A stretch of 64,000 bases of DNA, from positions 4,514,568 to 4,578,567 of the forward strand of contig NC_041710.1 of NCBI RefSeq assembly GCF_900700375.1. The letters run 5' to 3'. This DNA comes from Denticeps clupeoides (Eukaryota; Chordata; Actinopteri; Clupeiformes; Denticipitidae). This document shows, piece by piece, positions 1 to 10,341 of the stretch (the stretch's first letter is position 1; each line of letters opens with the position of its first letter). The translations under genes were made by a program, and so were the position numbers. The notes beneath the pieces are model-generated. The model was not told the origin of the DNA, made no database searches, and worked only from the letters and a program-made list of their open reading frames with translations.

Positions 1-405
1 TGAGATAACTGTCAATTAACCACATATATATTTTAAGCTTAGTCCTACAGTAAACGTTTTTCTGAACTTAACATCCAATTGATGCATGAGTTCGATACCA
101 AGAACCCAGTTTCTTGATATCTTTATGAAAAAGCCTTGTCTATAAAATTCAACATTTCAGAAACGCACAGGTTCATTAAACATTCATGTTCTCACCCTAG
201 TCCTACAGTAAGCATTTTTCTGAAGGGAGAAATGAAGATTTCTTTATATTTCAAGGACTAAACCTTATCCATAAACGAGAACTTCACCCAATATCATGTG
301 TCAATGAGGTAGTGGAATGTGAGGAACATGCTTGCTTTGTTAATCTTAAACAGCTTGTGAAACAGTTTTTAAAAAAATCGGTTTTAAAAAAAAGTAGGGG
401 AGGTG
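1..405. other. Degenerate spacer of the tRNA-Leu cluster
   Basis: No gene seen. The stretch repeats spacer motifs found throughout the cluster (AAGCTTAGTCCTACAGTAA, TTTTTCTGAAG, ATTAAACATTCATGTTCTCA) and remnants of tRNA 3' halves (GATGCATGAGTTCGATACC near 79-100). It is an older, diverged part of the same array. Confidence 0.6.
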
Positions 406-488
406 ACCAGGATGGCTGAGCGGTTAAGGCGTTGGACTTAAGATCCAATGGATGCATGTCTTTGTGGGTTCGAACCCCACTCCTGACA
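406..488 (+). pseudogene. tRNA-Leu(UAA)-like, damaged acceptor stem
   Basis: 83 nt, with D arm, TAA anticodon loop (CTTAAGA), long variable arm and an intact T arm (GTGGG TTCGAAC CCCAC). The 3' acceptor strand reads TCCTGAC instead of TCCTGGT, so the two outer pairs with ACCAGGA are lost. It may still be transcribed, since both internal promoter boxes are good, but is unlikely to be charged normally. Confidence 0.7.
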
Positions 489-718
489 CCTTTATGGAAT
501 GCATTATCTTTGAAAACTCTCCAACTGAGATAATTGTCAATTAACCACATATATTTTAAGCCTAGTCCAACAGTACTCATTATTCTGAAGTGGGACTTTG
601 GACAAACATCCTTTTTTCCTCTAAGACTACCCAGAATGCAGTTCTGCTATATTAAAACAGCTGCTGGAATAACCCCGGGGTTGGTGAGAGGTTGAGGTTA
701 AAAGAAAACAGGGAGCCA

Positions 719-801
719 ACCAGGATGGTCGAGCGGTTAAGGCGTTGGGTTTAAGATCCACTGGATGCATGTCTTTGTGGGTTTGAACTCCTCTCCTGGT
801 A
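719..801 (+). pseudogene. tRNA-Leu(UAA) pseudogene
   Basis: 83 nt with paired acceptor ends (ACCAGGA/TCCTGGT). The T stem is broken (GTGGG TTTGAAC TCCTC) and the anticodon stem is weakened (TTGGG/TCCAC). Confidence 0.7.
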
Positions 802-1086
802 GACCAATGAACAGGCTTAAACTTAAAATTTGAACAATCTAAACGTCACCTCAGTCTTTTTACTATACATATTCTTTAAGCCCAGTTTTGGAGTAAGATT
901 GTTTTTGACAGAGGAACTTCAATGAAGATCCTTTTTTCTATGTCTAGGATTTGGTTTAATACCCAAACGAGAACATTACCCAATATCTTGTGTCAAATAG
1001 GTCATATGGACCATGCTTGTATTGTTAATCGTAAAAAACTTTTGAAATTATTTTTTTAAGCTGTGTAACAGAACATAGTGGCCGTA

Positions 1087-1169
1087 ACCAGGATGGCCGA
1101 GAGGTTAAGGCGTTGGACTTAAGATCCAATGGACGCATGTCTTCGTGGGTTCGAACCCCACTCCTGGTA
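1087..1169 (+). tRNA. tRNA-Leu(UAA), intact
   Basis: 83-nt class II tRNA. The acceptor ACCAGGA pairs fully with TCCTGGT and is followed by discriminator A. The D arm is GGCCGAGAGGTTAAGGC, the anticodon arm TTGGA CTTAAGA TCCAA (anticodon TAA), the long variable arm GGACGCATGTC, and the T arm GTGGG TTCGAAC CCCAC. It agrees closely with my recall of vertebrate tRNA-Leu-UAA. There is no intron and no encoded CCA, as expected for a nuclear gene. The box A and box B internal promoters are consensus. The first run of four Ts downstream is at 1237-1240, 68 nt past the gene. Confidence 0.93.
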
Positions 1170-1607
1170 GCTTAATGAAAAACATTATCTTTGAAAACTC
1201 TCCAACTGAGATATCTGTCAATTCACCACATATATATTTTAAGCTTAGTCCTAAATTAAGCGTTTTTCTGAAGTTAAGATCAAATTGATACATGAGTTCG
1301 AACCCAATTTCTTGGTATCTTTATGAAAAGGTATTTTCTCTAAAATTCAACATTTCAGAAACGCACAGGTTTATTAAACATTCATGTTCTCACCCTAGTC
1401 CTACAGTAAACATTTTTCTGAAGGGAGAACTTCATTGAAGATTTCTTTATTTTTCAAGGACTAAGTCTTATCCATAAACGAGAACTTCACCCAATATCAT
1501 GTGTCAATGAGGTAGTGGAATGTGAGGAACATGCTTGTTTTGTTAATCTTAAACAGCTTGTGAAACAGTTTAAAAAAAAATCTGTTTTAAAGGAGGAAGA
1601 GGCGTTA

Positions 1608-1690
1608 ACCAGGATGGCTGAGTGGTTAAGGCATTGGACTTAAGATCCAATGGATGCATGTCTTCATGGTTTCAAACCCCAATCCTGGTA
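1608..1690 (+). pseudogene. tRNA-Leu(UAA) pseudogene, unit copy 1
   Basis: 83 nt with acceptor ends ACCAGGA/TCCTGGT and anticodon TAA. The T arm is damaged (CATGG TTTCAAA CCCCA), which breaks box B. Confidence 0.7.
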
Positions 1691-1875
1691 GCTTAAAGAA
1701 AAACATTATCTTTGAAAACTCACAAGATGGTCAATTAAACTTATATATATATATATATTTGCCGAGGCCTAGAATAAGGGTATTTCTGATGGGGGAATTT
1801 CAATGAACATCCTTTTTTTTTCTTGAGGACTATGCCGATTGCTGTTTTTCCTATATTAAAGTAACTCCTGGAATT

Positions 1876-1952
1876 ACCCAAGATGGCTTAGAGGTTGAGG
1901 CATTGGAGTTAAGATCCAATGGATGCATGGGTTTGAACTCAGTTTCTTGGTA
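1876..1952 (+). pseudogene. tRNA-Leu fragment, unit copy 1
   Basis: About 77 nt, with a degenerate D arm (GGCTTAGAGGTTGAGGC), loop GTTAAGA, part of the variable arm missing, and end TTCTTGGTA. Not functional. Confidence 0.6.
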
Positions 1953-2100
1953 GCTTTATGAAAAAGCCTTATCTCTAAAATTCAACTTTTCAGAAACACA
2001 CAGGTTTATTAAACATTCATGTTGTAAACCTACTCTTAGAGTAAGATTGTTTCTAAAGTAAGAACTTCCAATAACGATTGAAGTTGCCCAAGTTGAGGTA

Positions 2101-2168
2101 ACCAGGATGGCTGAGAGGGTAAGGCGTTGGGCTTAATGGACTCATGGGTTCGATCCCCACTCTTGGTA
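2101..2168 (+). pseudogene. tRNA-Leu deletion pseudogene, unit copy 1
   Basis: 68 nt. It has a good 5' half and T loop (GGTTCGATCCCC) but has lost much of the anticodon arm and variable arm. Confidence 0.65.
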
Positions 2169-2248
2169 GCTTAATGAAAAGCATTATCTTTGAAAACTCT
2201 CCAACTGAGATAACTGTCAATTAACCAAATGTATATTTTAAGCCTAGT

Positions 2249-2902
2249 TTACTTTACTTTATTTAGCAGACGCTTTTATCCAAAGCGACTTACAATAGGA
2301 AGACACCAGCAATTCTCGTTCGATTTCTATAGAATGTCGAGTTTACAAACTAAGAGCCCTGATAAGGCTTAGACTTGTCATTGAAGAGCATGCTCGGGGA
2401 TTGTTGGGTGCTAGACTAAGAAAAATTATAATGTATTTATACATTTTGTATTTGTTTATTCAATGTGTACGCATGTGCGTGTGTAAGTGTTAGATTTGTC
2501 TGTAATATTTTTGGAATAAGAGGGTTTTCACCTTCTTCTTAAAAGTGGTGATAGTCTCGGCTAGTCGTGTGGAGGAGGGCAGGTTGTTCCACCAGCCAGG
2601 GACAACAACGGAGAACAGACATGATTGGAATCGGAGACCCCGTGAAGAAGGAATTTTTAGTCTCCTTTCGTTTGCCGATCTGAGAGAGCGTGCAGGAGTG
2701 TAGCTAGGTAGTAGTGTGTTGATGTAGGAGGGCGCAGTTCCATTTACAGCCCTGTAGGCAAGCATCAAGGATTTGAACTCAATGCGAGCAGCTACCGGGA
2801 GCCAGTGGAGGGAGGTAAGAAGAGGTGTAACATGGGTGTATTTTGGCTGATTGAAAATGAGATGAGCTGCCATATTTTGGATCATCTGGAGTGGTTTTAT
2901 GG
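2249..2902 (-). mobile_element. 5'-truncated L2-like LINE, 3' end only, unit copy 1
   Basis: Read on the minus strand this encodes the C-terminal end of a LINE reverse-transcriptase polyprotein, with the hallmark blocks LQMIQNMAAHLIF, HVTPLLTSLHWLPV, RIEFKSLMLAYRAVNG and WWNNLPSSTR. The 3' end reads GTAAGTCGCTTTGGATAAAA and closes with AAATAAAGTAAAGTAAA. It interrupts the cluster spacer between two TAGT copies (2245-2248 and 2903-2906), probably a short target-site duplication. The longer open frame that continues upstream into tRNA-like sequence is a fortuitous chimera. Confidence 0.8.
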
Positions 2903-3058
2903 TAGTCCTACAGTACTCGTTTTTCTGAAGTGGGACTTTGAACAAACATCCTTTTTTTCTTGAAGACAACCCAAAATGCAGTTCTGCTATATTAAAACAG
3001 CTGCTGGAATAACCCTGGGATGGCTGAGAGGTTGAGGTTAAAGGAAAGCAGGGAGCCA

Positions 3059-3141
3059 ACCAGGATGACCGAGCGGTTAAGGCGTTGGATGTAAGCTTCA
3101 ATGGATGCATGTCTTTGTGGGTTTGAACTCCACTCCTGGTA
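3059..3141 (+). pseudogene. tRNA-Leu(UAA)-like with altered anticodon loop, unit copy 1
   Basis: 83 nt with intact acceptor pairing. The anticodon loop is TGTAAGC, so the universal U33 is replaced by G. The T loop is TTTGAAC, so C56 is lost. Probably inactive. Confidence 0.65.
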
Positions 3142-3425
3142 GACCAATGAAAAGGTTTCAACTTTAAAATTGAACAATCTTAAAATCACCTGGGTCAGTT
3201 TACCATACATATTCTTTAAGCCCAGTTTTGGAGTAAGATTGTTTTTGATGGGGGAACTTCAATGAAGATCCTTTTTTCTATGTCTAGGATTTGGTTTAAT
3301 ACCCAAACAAGAACATTACCCAATATCTTGTGTCAAATAGGTCATATGGACCATGCTTGTGTTGTTAATCGTAAAAAGCTTTTGAATTTTTTTTTTAAGC
3401 TGTGTAACAGAACGTAGTGGCAGTA

Positions 3426-3508
3426 ACCAGGATGGCCGAGCGGTTAAGGCGTTGGACTTAAGATCCAATGGACGCATGTCTTCGTGGGTTCGAACCCCAC
3501 TCCTGGTA
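3426..3508 (+). tRNA. tRNA-Leu(UAA), intact, unit copy 1
   Basis: All four arms pair. It differs from the 1087 gene only in the D loop (GAGCGG rather than GAGAGG). Upstream is the leader AGAACGTAGTGGCAGTA, shared by the intact genes of the unit. The first TTTT is at 3576-3579, 68 nt downstream. Confidence 0.93.
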
Positions 3509-3808
3509 GCTTAATGAAAAACATTATCTTTGAAAACTCTCCAACTGAGATATCTGTCAATTAACCTCATATATATTTTAAGCCTAGTCCTAAATTAAGG
3601 GTTTTTCTGAAGTTAAGATCCAATTGATACATGAGTTTGAACTCATTTTCTTGGTAGCTCTATGATAAAGATTTATCTCTAAAATTAAACTTTTCAGAAA
3701 CACACAGGTTTATTTAACATTCATGTTGAAAACCTTCTCTTAGAGTAAGATTGTTTCTAAAGTAAGAACTTTAGAAACAATGGAGGAGAAGTTCTCCAAC
3801 TGGTGATA

Positions 3809-3890
3809 GCCAGGATGGCTGAGGTGTTAAGCGTTGCCCTTAAGATCCAATGGACGTATGTCTCTGTGGGTTTGAGCCCCACTCCTGGCA
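3809..3890 (+). pseudogene. tRNA-Leu-like with G1-C72 acceptor, unit copy 1
   Basis: 82 nt. The outer acceptor pair has changed on both sides (GCCAGGA with TCCTGGC), so pairing is kept. The anticodon stem is mismatched (TTGCC/TCCAA), the D arm has lost a base and the T loop is TTTGAGC. Most likely inactive. Confidence 0.6.
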
Positions 3891-4121
3891 ACTTTGTGGA
3901 GAACGTTATATTTGATAACTCTCCATCTGAGATAATTGGCAATTAACCACATATGTATTTTAAGCCTAGTCCTACAGTACTCGTTTTTCTGAAACAGGAC
4001 TTCGAACAAACATCCTATTTTTCTCGAAGACTACCCAGAATGCAGTTCTGCTATATTAAAACACCTGCTGGAATAACCCCGGGATGGCTGAGAGGTTGAG
4101 TTAAAGGAAAGCAGGGAGCCA

Positions 4122-4204
4122 ACCAGGATGGCCGAGCGGTTAAGGCATTGGATATATGATTCAATGGATGCATGTCTTTGTGGGTTTGAACTCCACTCCT
4201 GGTA
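4122..4204 (+). pseudogene. Leu-bodied tRNA-like with UAU anticodon, unit copy 1
   Basis: 83 nt. The acceptor is fully paired, D and variable arms are kept, and the anticodon stem TTGGA/TTCAA pairs with one G-U. The loop is TATATGA, so positions 34-36 read TAT (Ile codon AUA) on a leucine-type body. U33 is A and C56 is T, which argues against normal function. Confidence 0.6.
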
Positions 4205-4489
4205 GACCAATGAAAAGGTTTAAACTTTAAATTTGAACAATCTTAACATCACCTGGGTCAGTTTACCATACATATTCTTTAAGCCCAGTTTTGGAGTAAG
4301 ATTGTTTTTGATGGGAGAACTTCAATGAAGATCCTTTTTTCTATGTTTGGATATGGTTTAATACCAAAATGAGAACATTACCCAATATCTTATGTCAAAT
4401 AGGTCATATGGACCATGCTTGTGTTGTTAATCGTAAACAGCTTTTGAAATAATTGTTTTAAAGATGTGTTACAGAACTTAGTGGCAGTA

Positions 4490-4564
4490 ACCACGATGGC
4501 TGAGAGGTTAAGGCATTGGACTTAAGATCCAATTGACACGTGGGTTCGAACCCCACTCCTGGTA
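4490..4564 (+). pseudogene. tRNA-Leu with shortened variable arm, unit copy 1
   Basis: 75 nt. Anticodon arm TTGGA CTTAAGA TCCAA and T arm are intact, but about 8 nt of the variable arm are missing and the acceptor has one mismatch (ACCACGA/TCCTGGT). Loss of the long arm should impair charging as leucine. Confidence 0.65.
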
Positions 4565-5000
4565 GCTTTATGAAAAACATTATCTTTGAAAACTCTCCAA
4601 CTGAGATATCTGTCAATTAACCACATATATATCTTAAGCCTAATCCTACAGTAAGCATTTTCTGGAGTTAAGATCCAATTGATACATGAGTTCGAATCCA
4701 ATTTCTTGGTATCTTTATGAAAAAGTCTTGTCTCTAAAATTCAACATTTCAGAAACGCACAGGTTTATTAAACATTCATGTTCTCACCCTAGTCCTACAG
4801 TAAGCATTTTTCTGAAAGGAGAACTTCAATGAAGATTACTTTATTTTTCAAGGACTAAGCCTTATCCATAAACGAGAACTTCACCCAATATCATGTGTCA
4901 GTGAGGTGGTGGAATGTGAGGAACATGCTTGTTTTGTTAATCTTAAACAGCTTTTGAAACCGTTTTTTTTTAAGCTTTTTCAAAGGAGCTAGGGGAGTTA

Positions 5001-5083
5001 ACCAGGATGGCCCAGAGTTTAAGGCGTTGGAATTAAGGTCCAATAGATGCATGTCTTTGTGGATTCAAATCCCACTCTTCGTA
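5001..5083 (+). pseudogene. tRNA-Leu pseudogene, unit copy 1
   Basis: 83 nt. D arm changed to GGCCCAGAGTTTAAGGC, anticodon loop AATTAAG, acceptor end TCTTCGT mispaired with ACCAGGA. Confidence 0.6.
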
Positions 5084-5280
5084 GCTAAGATTGTTTTTGA
5101 TGGGGGAACTTCAATGAAGATCCTTTTTTCTATGTCTAGGATTTGGTTTAATACCCAAACGAGAACATTACCCAATATCTTGTGTCAAATAGGTCATATG
5201 GACCATGCTTGTGTTGTTAATCGTTAAAAGCTTTTGAATTTTTTTTTTTCTAAGCTGTGTAACAGAACGTAGTGGCAGTA

Positions 5281-5363
5281 ACCAGGATGGCCGAGCGGTT
5301 AAGGCGTTGGACTTAAGCTCCAATGGACGCATGTCTTCGTGGGTTCGAACCCCACTCCTGGTA
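5281..5363 (+). tRNA. tRNA-Leu(UAA), intact, loop variant A38C, unit copy 1
   Basis: All arms pair. The anticodon loop is CTTAAGC rather than CTTAAGA, a single difference from the 3426 gene. TTTT first occurs at 5431, 68 nt past the gene. Confidence 0.88.
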
Positions 5364-5801
5364 GCTTAATGAAAAACATTATCTTTGAAAACTCTCCAAC
5401 TGAGATATCTTTCTATTAACCACATATATATTTTAAGCCTAGTCCTACAGTAAGCGTTTTTCTGAAGTTAAAATCAAATTGATACATGAGTTCGAACCCA
5501 GTTTCTTGGTATCTTTATGAAAAGGTCTTTTCTCTAAAATTCAACATTTCAGAAACGCACAGGTTTATTAAACATTCATGTTCTCACCCTAGTCCTACAG
5601 TAAACATTTTTCTGAAGGGAGAACTTCAATGAAGATTTCTTTATTTTTCAAGGACTAAGCCTTATCCATAAACGAGAACTTCACCCAATATCATGTGTCA
5701 ATGAGGTAGTGGAATGTGAGGAACATGCTTGTTTTGTTAATCTTAAACAGCTTGTGAAACAGTTTAAAAAAAAATCTGTTTTAAAGGAGGAAGAGGCGTT
5801 A

Positions 5802-5884
5802 ACCAGGATGGCTGAGTGGTTAAGGCATTGGACTTAAGATCCAATGGATGCATGTCTTCATGGTTTCAAACCCCAATCCTGGTA
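5802..5884 (+). pseudogene. tRNA-Leu(UAA) pseudogene, unit copy 2
   Basis: Second-unit counterpart of 1608-1690, with the same broken T arm. Confidence 0.7.
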
Positions 5885-6069
5885 GCTTAAAGAAAAACAT
5901 TATCTTTGAAAACTCACAAGATGGTCAATTAAACTTATATATATATATATATTTGCCGAGGCCTAGAATAAGGGTATTTCTGATGGGGGAATTTCAATGA
6001 ACATCCTTTTTTTTTCTTGAGGACTATGCCGATTGCTGTTTTTCCTATATTAAAGTAACTCCTGGAATT

Positions 6070-6146
6070 ACCCAAGATGGCTTAGAGGTTGAGGCATTGG
6101 AGTTAAGATCCAATGGATGCATGGGTTTGAACTCAGTTTCTTGGTA
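6070..6146 (+). pseudogene. tRNA-Leu fragment, unit copy 2
   Basis: Counterpart of 1876-1952. Confidence 0.6.
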
Positions 6147-6294
6147 GCTTTATGAAAAAGCCTTATCTCTAAAATTCAATTTTTCAGAAACACACAGGTT
6201 TATTAAACATTCATGTTGTAAACCTACTCTTAGAGTAAGATTGTTTCTAAAGTAAGAACTTCCAATAACGATTGAAGTTGCCCAAGTTGAGGTA

Positions 6295-6362
6295 ACCAGG
6301 ATGGCTGAGAGGGTAAGGCGTTGGGCTTAATGGACTCATGGGTTCGATCCCCACTCTTGGTA
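6295..6362 (+). pseudogene. tRNA-Leu deletion pseudogene, unit copy 2
   Basis: Counterpart of 2101-2168, with the same internal deletion. Confidence 0.65.
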
Positions 6363-6442
6363 GCTTAATGAAAAGCATTATCTTTGAAAACTCTCCAACT
6401 GAGATAACTGTCAATTAACCAAATGTATATTTTAAGCCTAGT

Positions 6443-7096
6443 TTACTTTACTTTATTTAGCAGACGCTTTTATCCAAAGCGACTTACAATAGGAAGACAC
6501 CAGCAATTCTCGTTCGATTTCTATAGAATGTCGAGTTTACAAACTAAGAGCCCTGATAAGGCTTAGACTTGTCATTGAAGAGCATGCTCGGGGATTGTTG
6601 GGTGCTAGACTAAGAAAAATTATAATGTATTTATACATTTTGTATTTGTTTATTCAATGTGTACGCATGTGCGTGTGTAAGTGTTAGATTTGTCTGTAAT
6701 ATTTTTGGAATAAGAGGGTTTTCACCTTCTTCTTAAAAGTGGTGATAGTCTCGGCTAGTCGTGTGGAGGAGGGCAGGTTGTTCCACCAGCCAGGAACAAC
6801 AACGGAGAACAGAGATGATTGGAATCGGAGACCCCGTGAAGAAGGAATTTTTAGTCTCCTTTCGTTTGCCGATCTGAGAGAGCGTGCAGGAGTGTAGCTA
6901 GGTAGTAGTGTGTTGATGTAGGAGGGCGCAGTTCCATTTACAGCCCTGTAGGCAAGCATCAAGGATTTGAACTCAATGCGAGCAGCTACCGGGAGCCAGT
7001 GGAGGGAGGTAAGAAGAGGTGTAACATGGGTGTATTTTGGCTGATTGAAAATGAGATGAGCTGCCATATTTTGGATCATCTGGAGTGGTTTTATGG
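6443..7096 (-). mobile_element. 5'-truncated L2-like LINE, unit copy 2
   Basis: Same 654 bp and same insertion point as 2249-2902, with only a few substitutions. It was therefore carried along by the unit duplication and is not an independent insertion. Confidence 0.8.
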
Positions 7097-7252
7097 TAGT
7101 CCTACAGTACTCGTTTTTCTGAAGTGGGACTTTGAACAAACATCCTTTTTTTCTTGAAGACAACCCAAAATGCAGTTCTGCTATATTAAAACAGCTGCTG
7201 GAATAACCCTGGGATGGCTGAGAGGTTGAGGTTAAAGGAAAGCAGGGAGCCA

Positions 7253-7335
7253 ACCAGGATGACCGAGCGGTTAAGGCGTTGGATGTAAGCTTCAATGGAT
7301 GCATGTCTTTGTGGGTTTGAACTCCACTCCTGGTA
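7253..7335 (+). pseudogene. tRNA-Leu-like, altered anticodon loop, unit copy 2
   Basis: Counterpart of 3059-3141 (loop TGTAAGC). Confidence 0.65.
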
Positions 7336-7619
7336 GACCAATGAAAAGGTTTCAACTTTAAAATTGAACAATCTTAAAATCACCTGGGTCAGTTTACCAT
7401 ACATATTCTTTAAGCCCAGTTTTGGAGTAAGATTGTTTTTGATGGGGGAACTTCAATGAAGATCCTTTTTTCTATGTCTAGGATTTGGTTTAATACCCAA
7501 ACAAGAACATTACCCAATATCTTGTGTCAAATAGGTCATATGGACCATGCTTGTGTTGTTAATCGTAAAAAGCTTTTGAATTTTTTTTTTAAGCTGTGTA
7601 ACAGAACGTAGTGGCAGTA

Positions 7620-7702
7620 ACCAGGATGGCCGAGCGGTTAAGGCGTTGGACTTAAGATCCAATGGACGCATGTCTTCGTGGGTTCGAACCCCACTCCTGG
7701 TA
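7620..7702 (+). tRNA. tRNA-Leu(UAA), intact, unit copy 2
   Basis: Identical in the tRNA body to 3426-3508, with all arms paired and anticodon TAA. Confidence 0.93.
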
Positions 7703-8002
7703 GCTTAATGAAAAACATTATCTTTGAAAACTCTCCAACTGAGATATCTGTCAATTAACCTCATATATATTTTAAGCCTAGTCCTAAATTAAGGGTTTTT
7801 CTGAAGTTAAGATCCAATTGATACATGAGTTTGAACTCATTTTCTTGGTAGCTCTATGATAAAGATTTATCTCTAAAATTAAACTTTTCAGAAACACACA
7901 GGTTTATTTAACATTCATGTTGAAAACCTTCTCTTAGAGTAAGATTGTTTCTAAAGTAAGAACTTTAGAAACAATGGAGGAGAAGTTCTCCAACTGGTGA
8001 TA

Positions 8003-8084
8003 GCCAGGATGGCTGAGGTGTTAAGCGTTGCCCTTAAGATCCAATGGACGTATGTCTCTGTGGGTTTGAGCCCCACTCCTGGCA
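8003..8084 (+). pseudogene. tRNA-Leu-like with G1-C72 acceptor, unit copy 2
   Basis: Counterpart of 3809-3890. Confidence 0.6.
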
Positions 8085-8315
8085 ACTTTGTGGAGAACGT
8101 TATATTTGATAACTCTCCATCTGAGATAATTGGCAATTAACCACATATGTATTTTAAGCCTAGTCCTACAGTACTCGTTTTTCTGAAACAGGACTTCGAA
8201 CAAACATCCTATTTTTCTCGAAGACTACCCAGAATGCAGTTCTGCTATATTAAAACACCTGCTGGAATAACCCCGGGATGGCTGAGAGGTTGAGTTAAAG
8301 GAAAGCAGGGAGCCA

Positions 8316-8398
8316 ACCAGGATGGCCGAGCGGTTAAGGCATTGGATATATGATTCAATGGATGCATGTCTTTGTGGGTTTGAACTCCACTCCTGGTA
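8316..8398 (+). pseudogene. Leu-bodied tRNA-like with UAU anticodon, unit copy 2
   Basis: Counterpart of 4122-4204 (loop TATATGA). Confidence 0.6.
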
Positions 8399-8684
8399 GA
8401 CCAATGAAAAGGTTTTAAACTTTAAATTTGAACAATCTTAACATCACCTGGGTCAGTTTACCATACATATTCTTTAAGCCCAGTTTTGGAGTAAGATTGT
8501 TTTTGATGGGAGAACTTCAATGAAGATCCTTTTTTCTATGTTTGGATATGGTTTAATACCAAAATGAGAACATTACCCAATATCTTATGTCAAATAGGTC
8601 ATATGGACCATGCTTGTGTTGTTAATCGTAAACAGCTTTTGAAATAATTGTTTTAAAGATGTGTTACAGAACTTAGTGGCAGTA

Positions 8685-8759
8685 ACCACGATGGCTGAGA
8701 GGTTAAGGCATTGGACTTAAGATCCAATTGACACGTGGGTTCGAACCCCACTCCTGGTA
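8685..8759 (+). pseudogene. tRNA-Leu with shortened variable arm, unit copy 2
   Basis: Counterpart of 4490-4564. Confidence 0.65.
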
Positions 8760-9196
8760 GCTTTATGAAAAACATTATCTTTGAAAACTCTCCAACTGAG
8801 ATATCTGTCAATTAACCACATATATATCTTAAGCCTAATCCTACAGTAAGCATTTTCTGGAGTTAAGATCCAATTGATACATGAGTTCGAATCCAATTTC
8901 TTGGTATCTTTATGAAAAAGTCTTGTCTCTAAAATTCAACATTTCAGAAACGCACAGGTTTATTAAACATTCATGTTCTCACCCTAGTCCTACAGTAAGC
9001 ATTTTTCTGAAAGGAGAACTTCAATGAAGATTACTTTATTTTTCAAGGACTAAGCCTTATCCATAAACGAGAACTTCACCCAATATCATGTGTCAGTGAG
9101 GTGGTGGAATGTGAGGAACATGCTTGTTTTGTTAATCTTAAACAGCTTTTGAAACCGTTTTTTTTTTAAGCTTTTTCAAAGGAGCTAGGGGAGTTA

Positions 9197-9279
9197 ACCA
9201 GGATGGCCCAGAGTTTAAGGCGTTGGAATTAAGGTCCAATAGATGCATGTCTTTGTGGATTCAAATCCCACTCTTCGTA
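9197..9279 (+). pseudogene. tRNA-Leu pseudogene, unit copy 2
   Basis: Counterpart of 5001-5083. Confidence 0.6.
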
Positions 9280-9475
9280 GCTAAGATTGTTTTTGATGGG
9301 GGAACTTCAATGAAGATCCTTTTTTCTATGTCTAGGATTTGGTTTAATACCCAAACGAGAACATTACCCAATATCTTGTGTCAAATAGGTCATATGGACC
9401 ATGCTTGTGTTGTTAATCGTAAAAAGCTTTTGAATTTTTTTTTTTTAAGCTGTGTAACAGAACGTAGTGGCAGTA

Positions 9476-9558
9476 ACCAGGATGGCCGAGCGGTTAAGGC
9501 GTTGGACTTAAGCTCCAATGGACGCATGTCTTCGTGGGTTCGAACCCCACTCCTGGTA
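9476..9558 (+). tRNA. tRNA-Leu(UAA), intact, A38C, unit copy 2
   Basis: Counterpart of 5281-5363 with the same CTTAAGC loop. All stems pair. Confidence 0.88.
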
Positions 9559-9996
9559 GCTTAATGAAAAACATTATCTTTGAAAACTCTCCAACTGAGA
9601 TATCTTTCTATTAACCACATATATATTTTAAGCCTAGTCCTACAGTAAGCGTTTTTCTGAAGTTAAAATCAAATTGATACATGAGTTCGAACCCAGTTTC
9701 TTGGTATCTTTATGAAAAGGTCTTTTCTCTAAAATTCAACATTTCAGAAACGCACAGGTTTATTAAACATTCATGTTCTCACCCTAGTCCTACAGTAAAC
9801 ATTTTTCTGAAGGGAGAACTTCAATGAAGATTTCTTTATTTTTCAAGGACTAAGCCTTATCCATAAACGAGAACTTCACCCAATATCATGTGTCAATGAG
9901 GTAGTGGAATGTGAGGAACATGCTTGTTTTGTTAATCTTAAACAGCTTGTGAAACAGTTTAAAAAAAAATCTGTTTTAAAGGAGGAAGAGGCGTTA

Positions 9997-10079
9997 ACCA
10001 GGATGGCTGAGTGGTTAAGGCATTGGACTTAAGATCCAATGGATGCATGTCTTCATGGTTTCAAACCCCAATCCTGGTA
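9997..10079 (+). pseudogene. tRNA-Leu(UAA) pseudogene, unit copy 3
   Basis: Counterpart of 1608-1690. Confidence 0.7.
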
Positions 10080-10264
10080 GCTTAAAGAAAAACATTATCT
10101 TTGAAAACTCACAAGATGGTCAATTAAACTTATATATATATATATATTTGCCGAGGCCTAGAATAAGGGTATTTCTGATGGGGGAATTTCAATGAACATC
10201 CTTTTTTTTTCTTGAGGACTATGCCGATTGCTGTTTTTCCTATATTAAAGTAACTCCTGGAATT

Positions 10265-10341
10265 ACCCAAGATGGCTTAGAGGTTGAGGCATTGGAGTTA
10301 AGATCCAATGGATGCATGGGTTTGAACTCAGTTTCTTGGTA
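10265..10341 (+). pseudogene. tRNA-Leu fragment, unit copy 3
   Basis: Counterpart of 1876-1952. Confidence 0.6.

Noticed and set aside
2490-3161. 223-codon open frame, repeated at 6684 and 10879
   Set aside because: Only the C-terminal part is LINE-derived. The N-terminal part is reversed tRNA-Leu and spacer sequence. It is conserved merely because the unit is triplicated, so it is not a gene.
9223-9564. 113-codon frame across two tRNA-Leu copies (also at 13415)
   Set aside because: It translates tRNA sequence and spacer. Presence in each unit reflects DNA duplication, and length varies with T-tract length.
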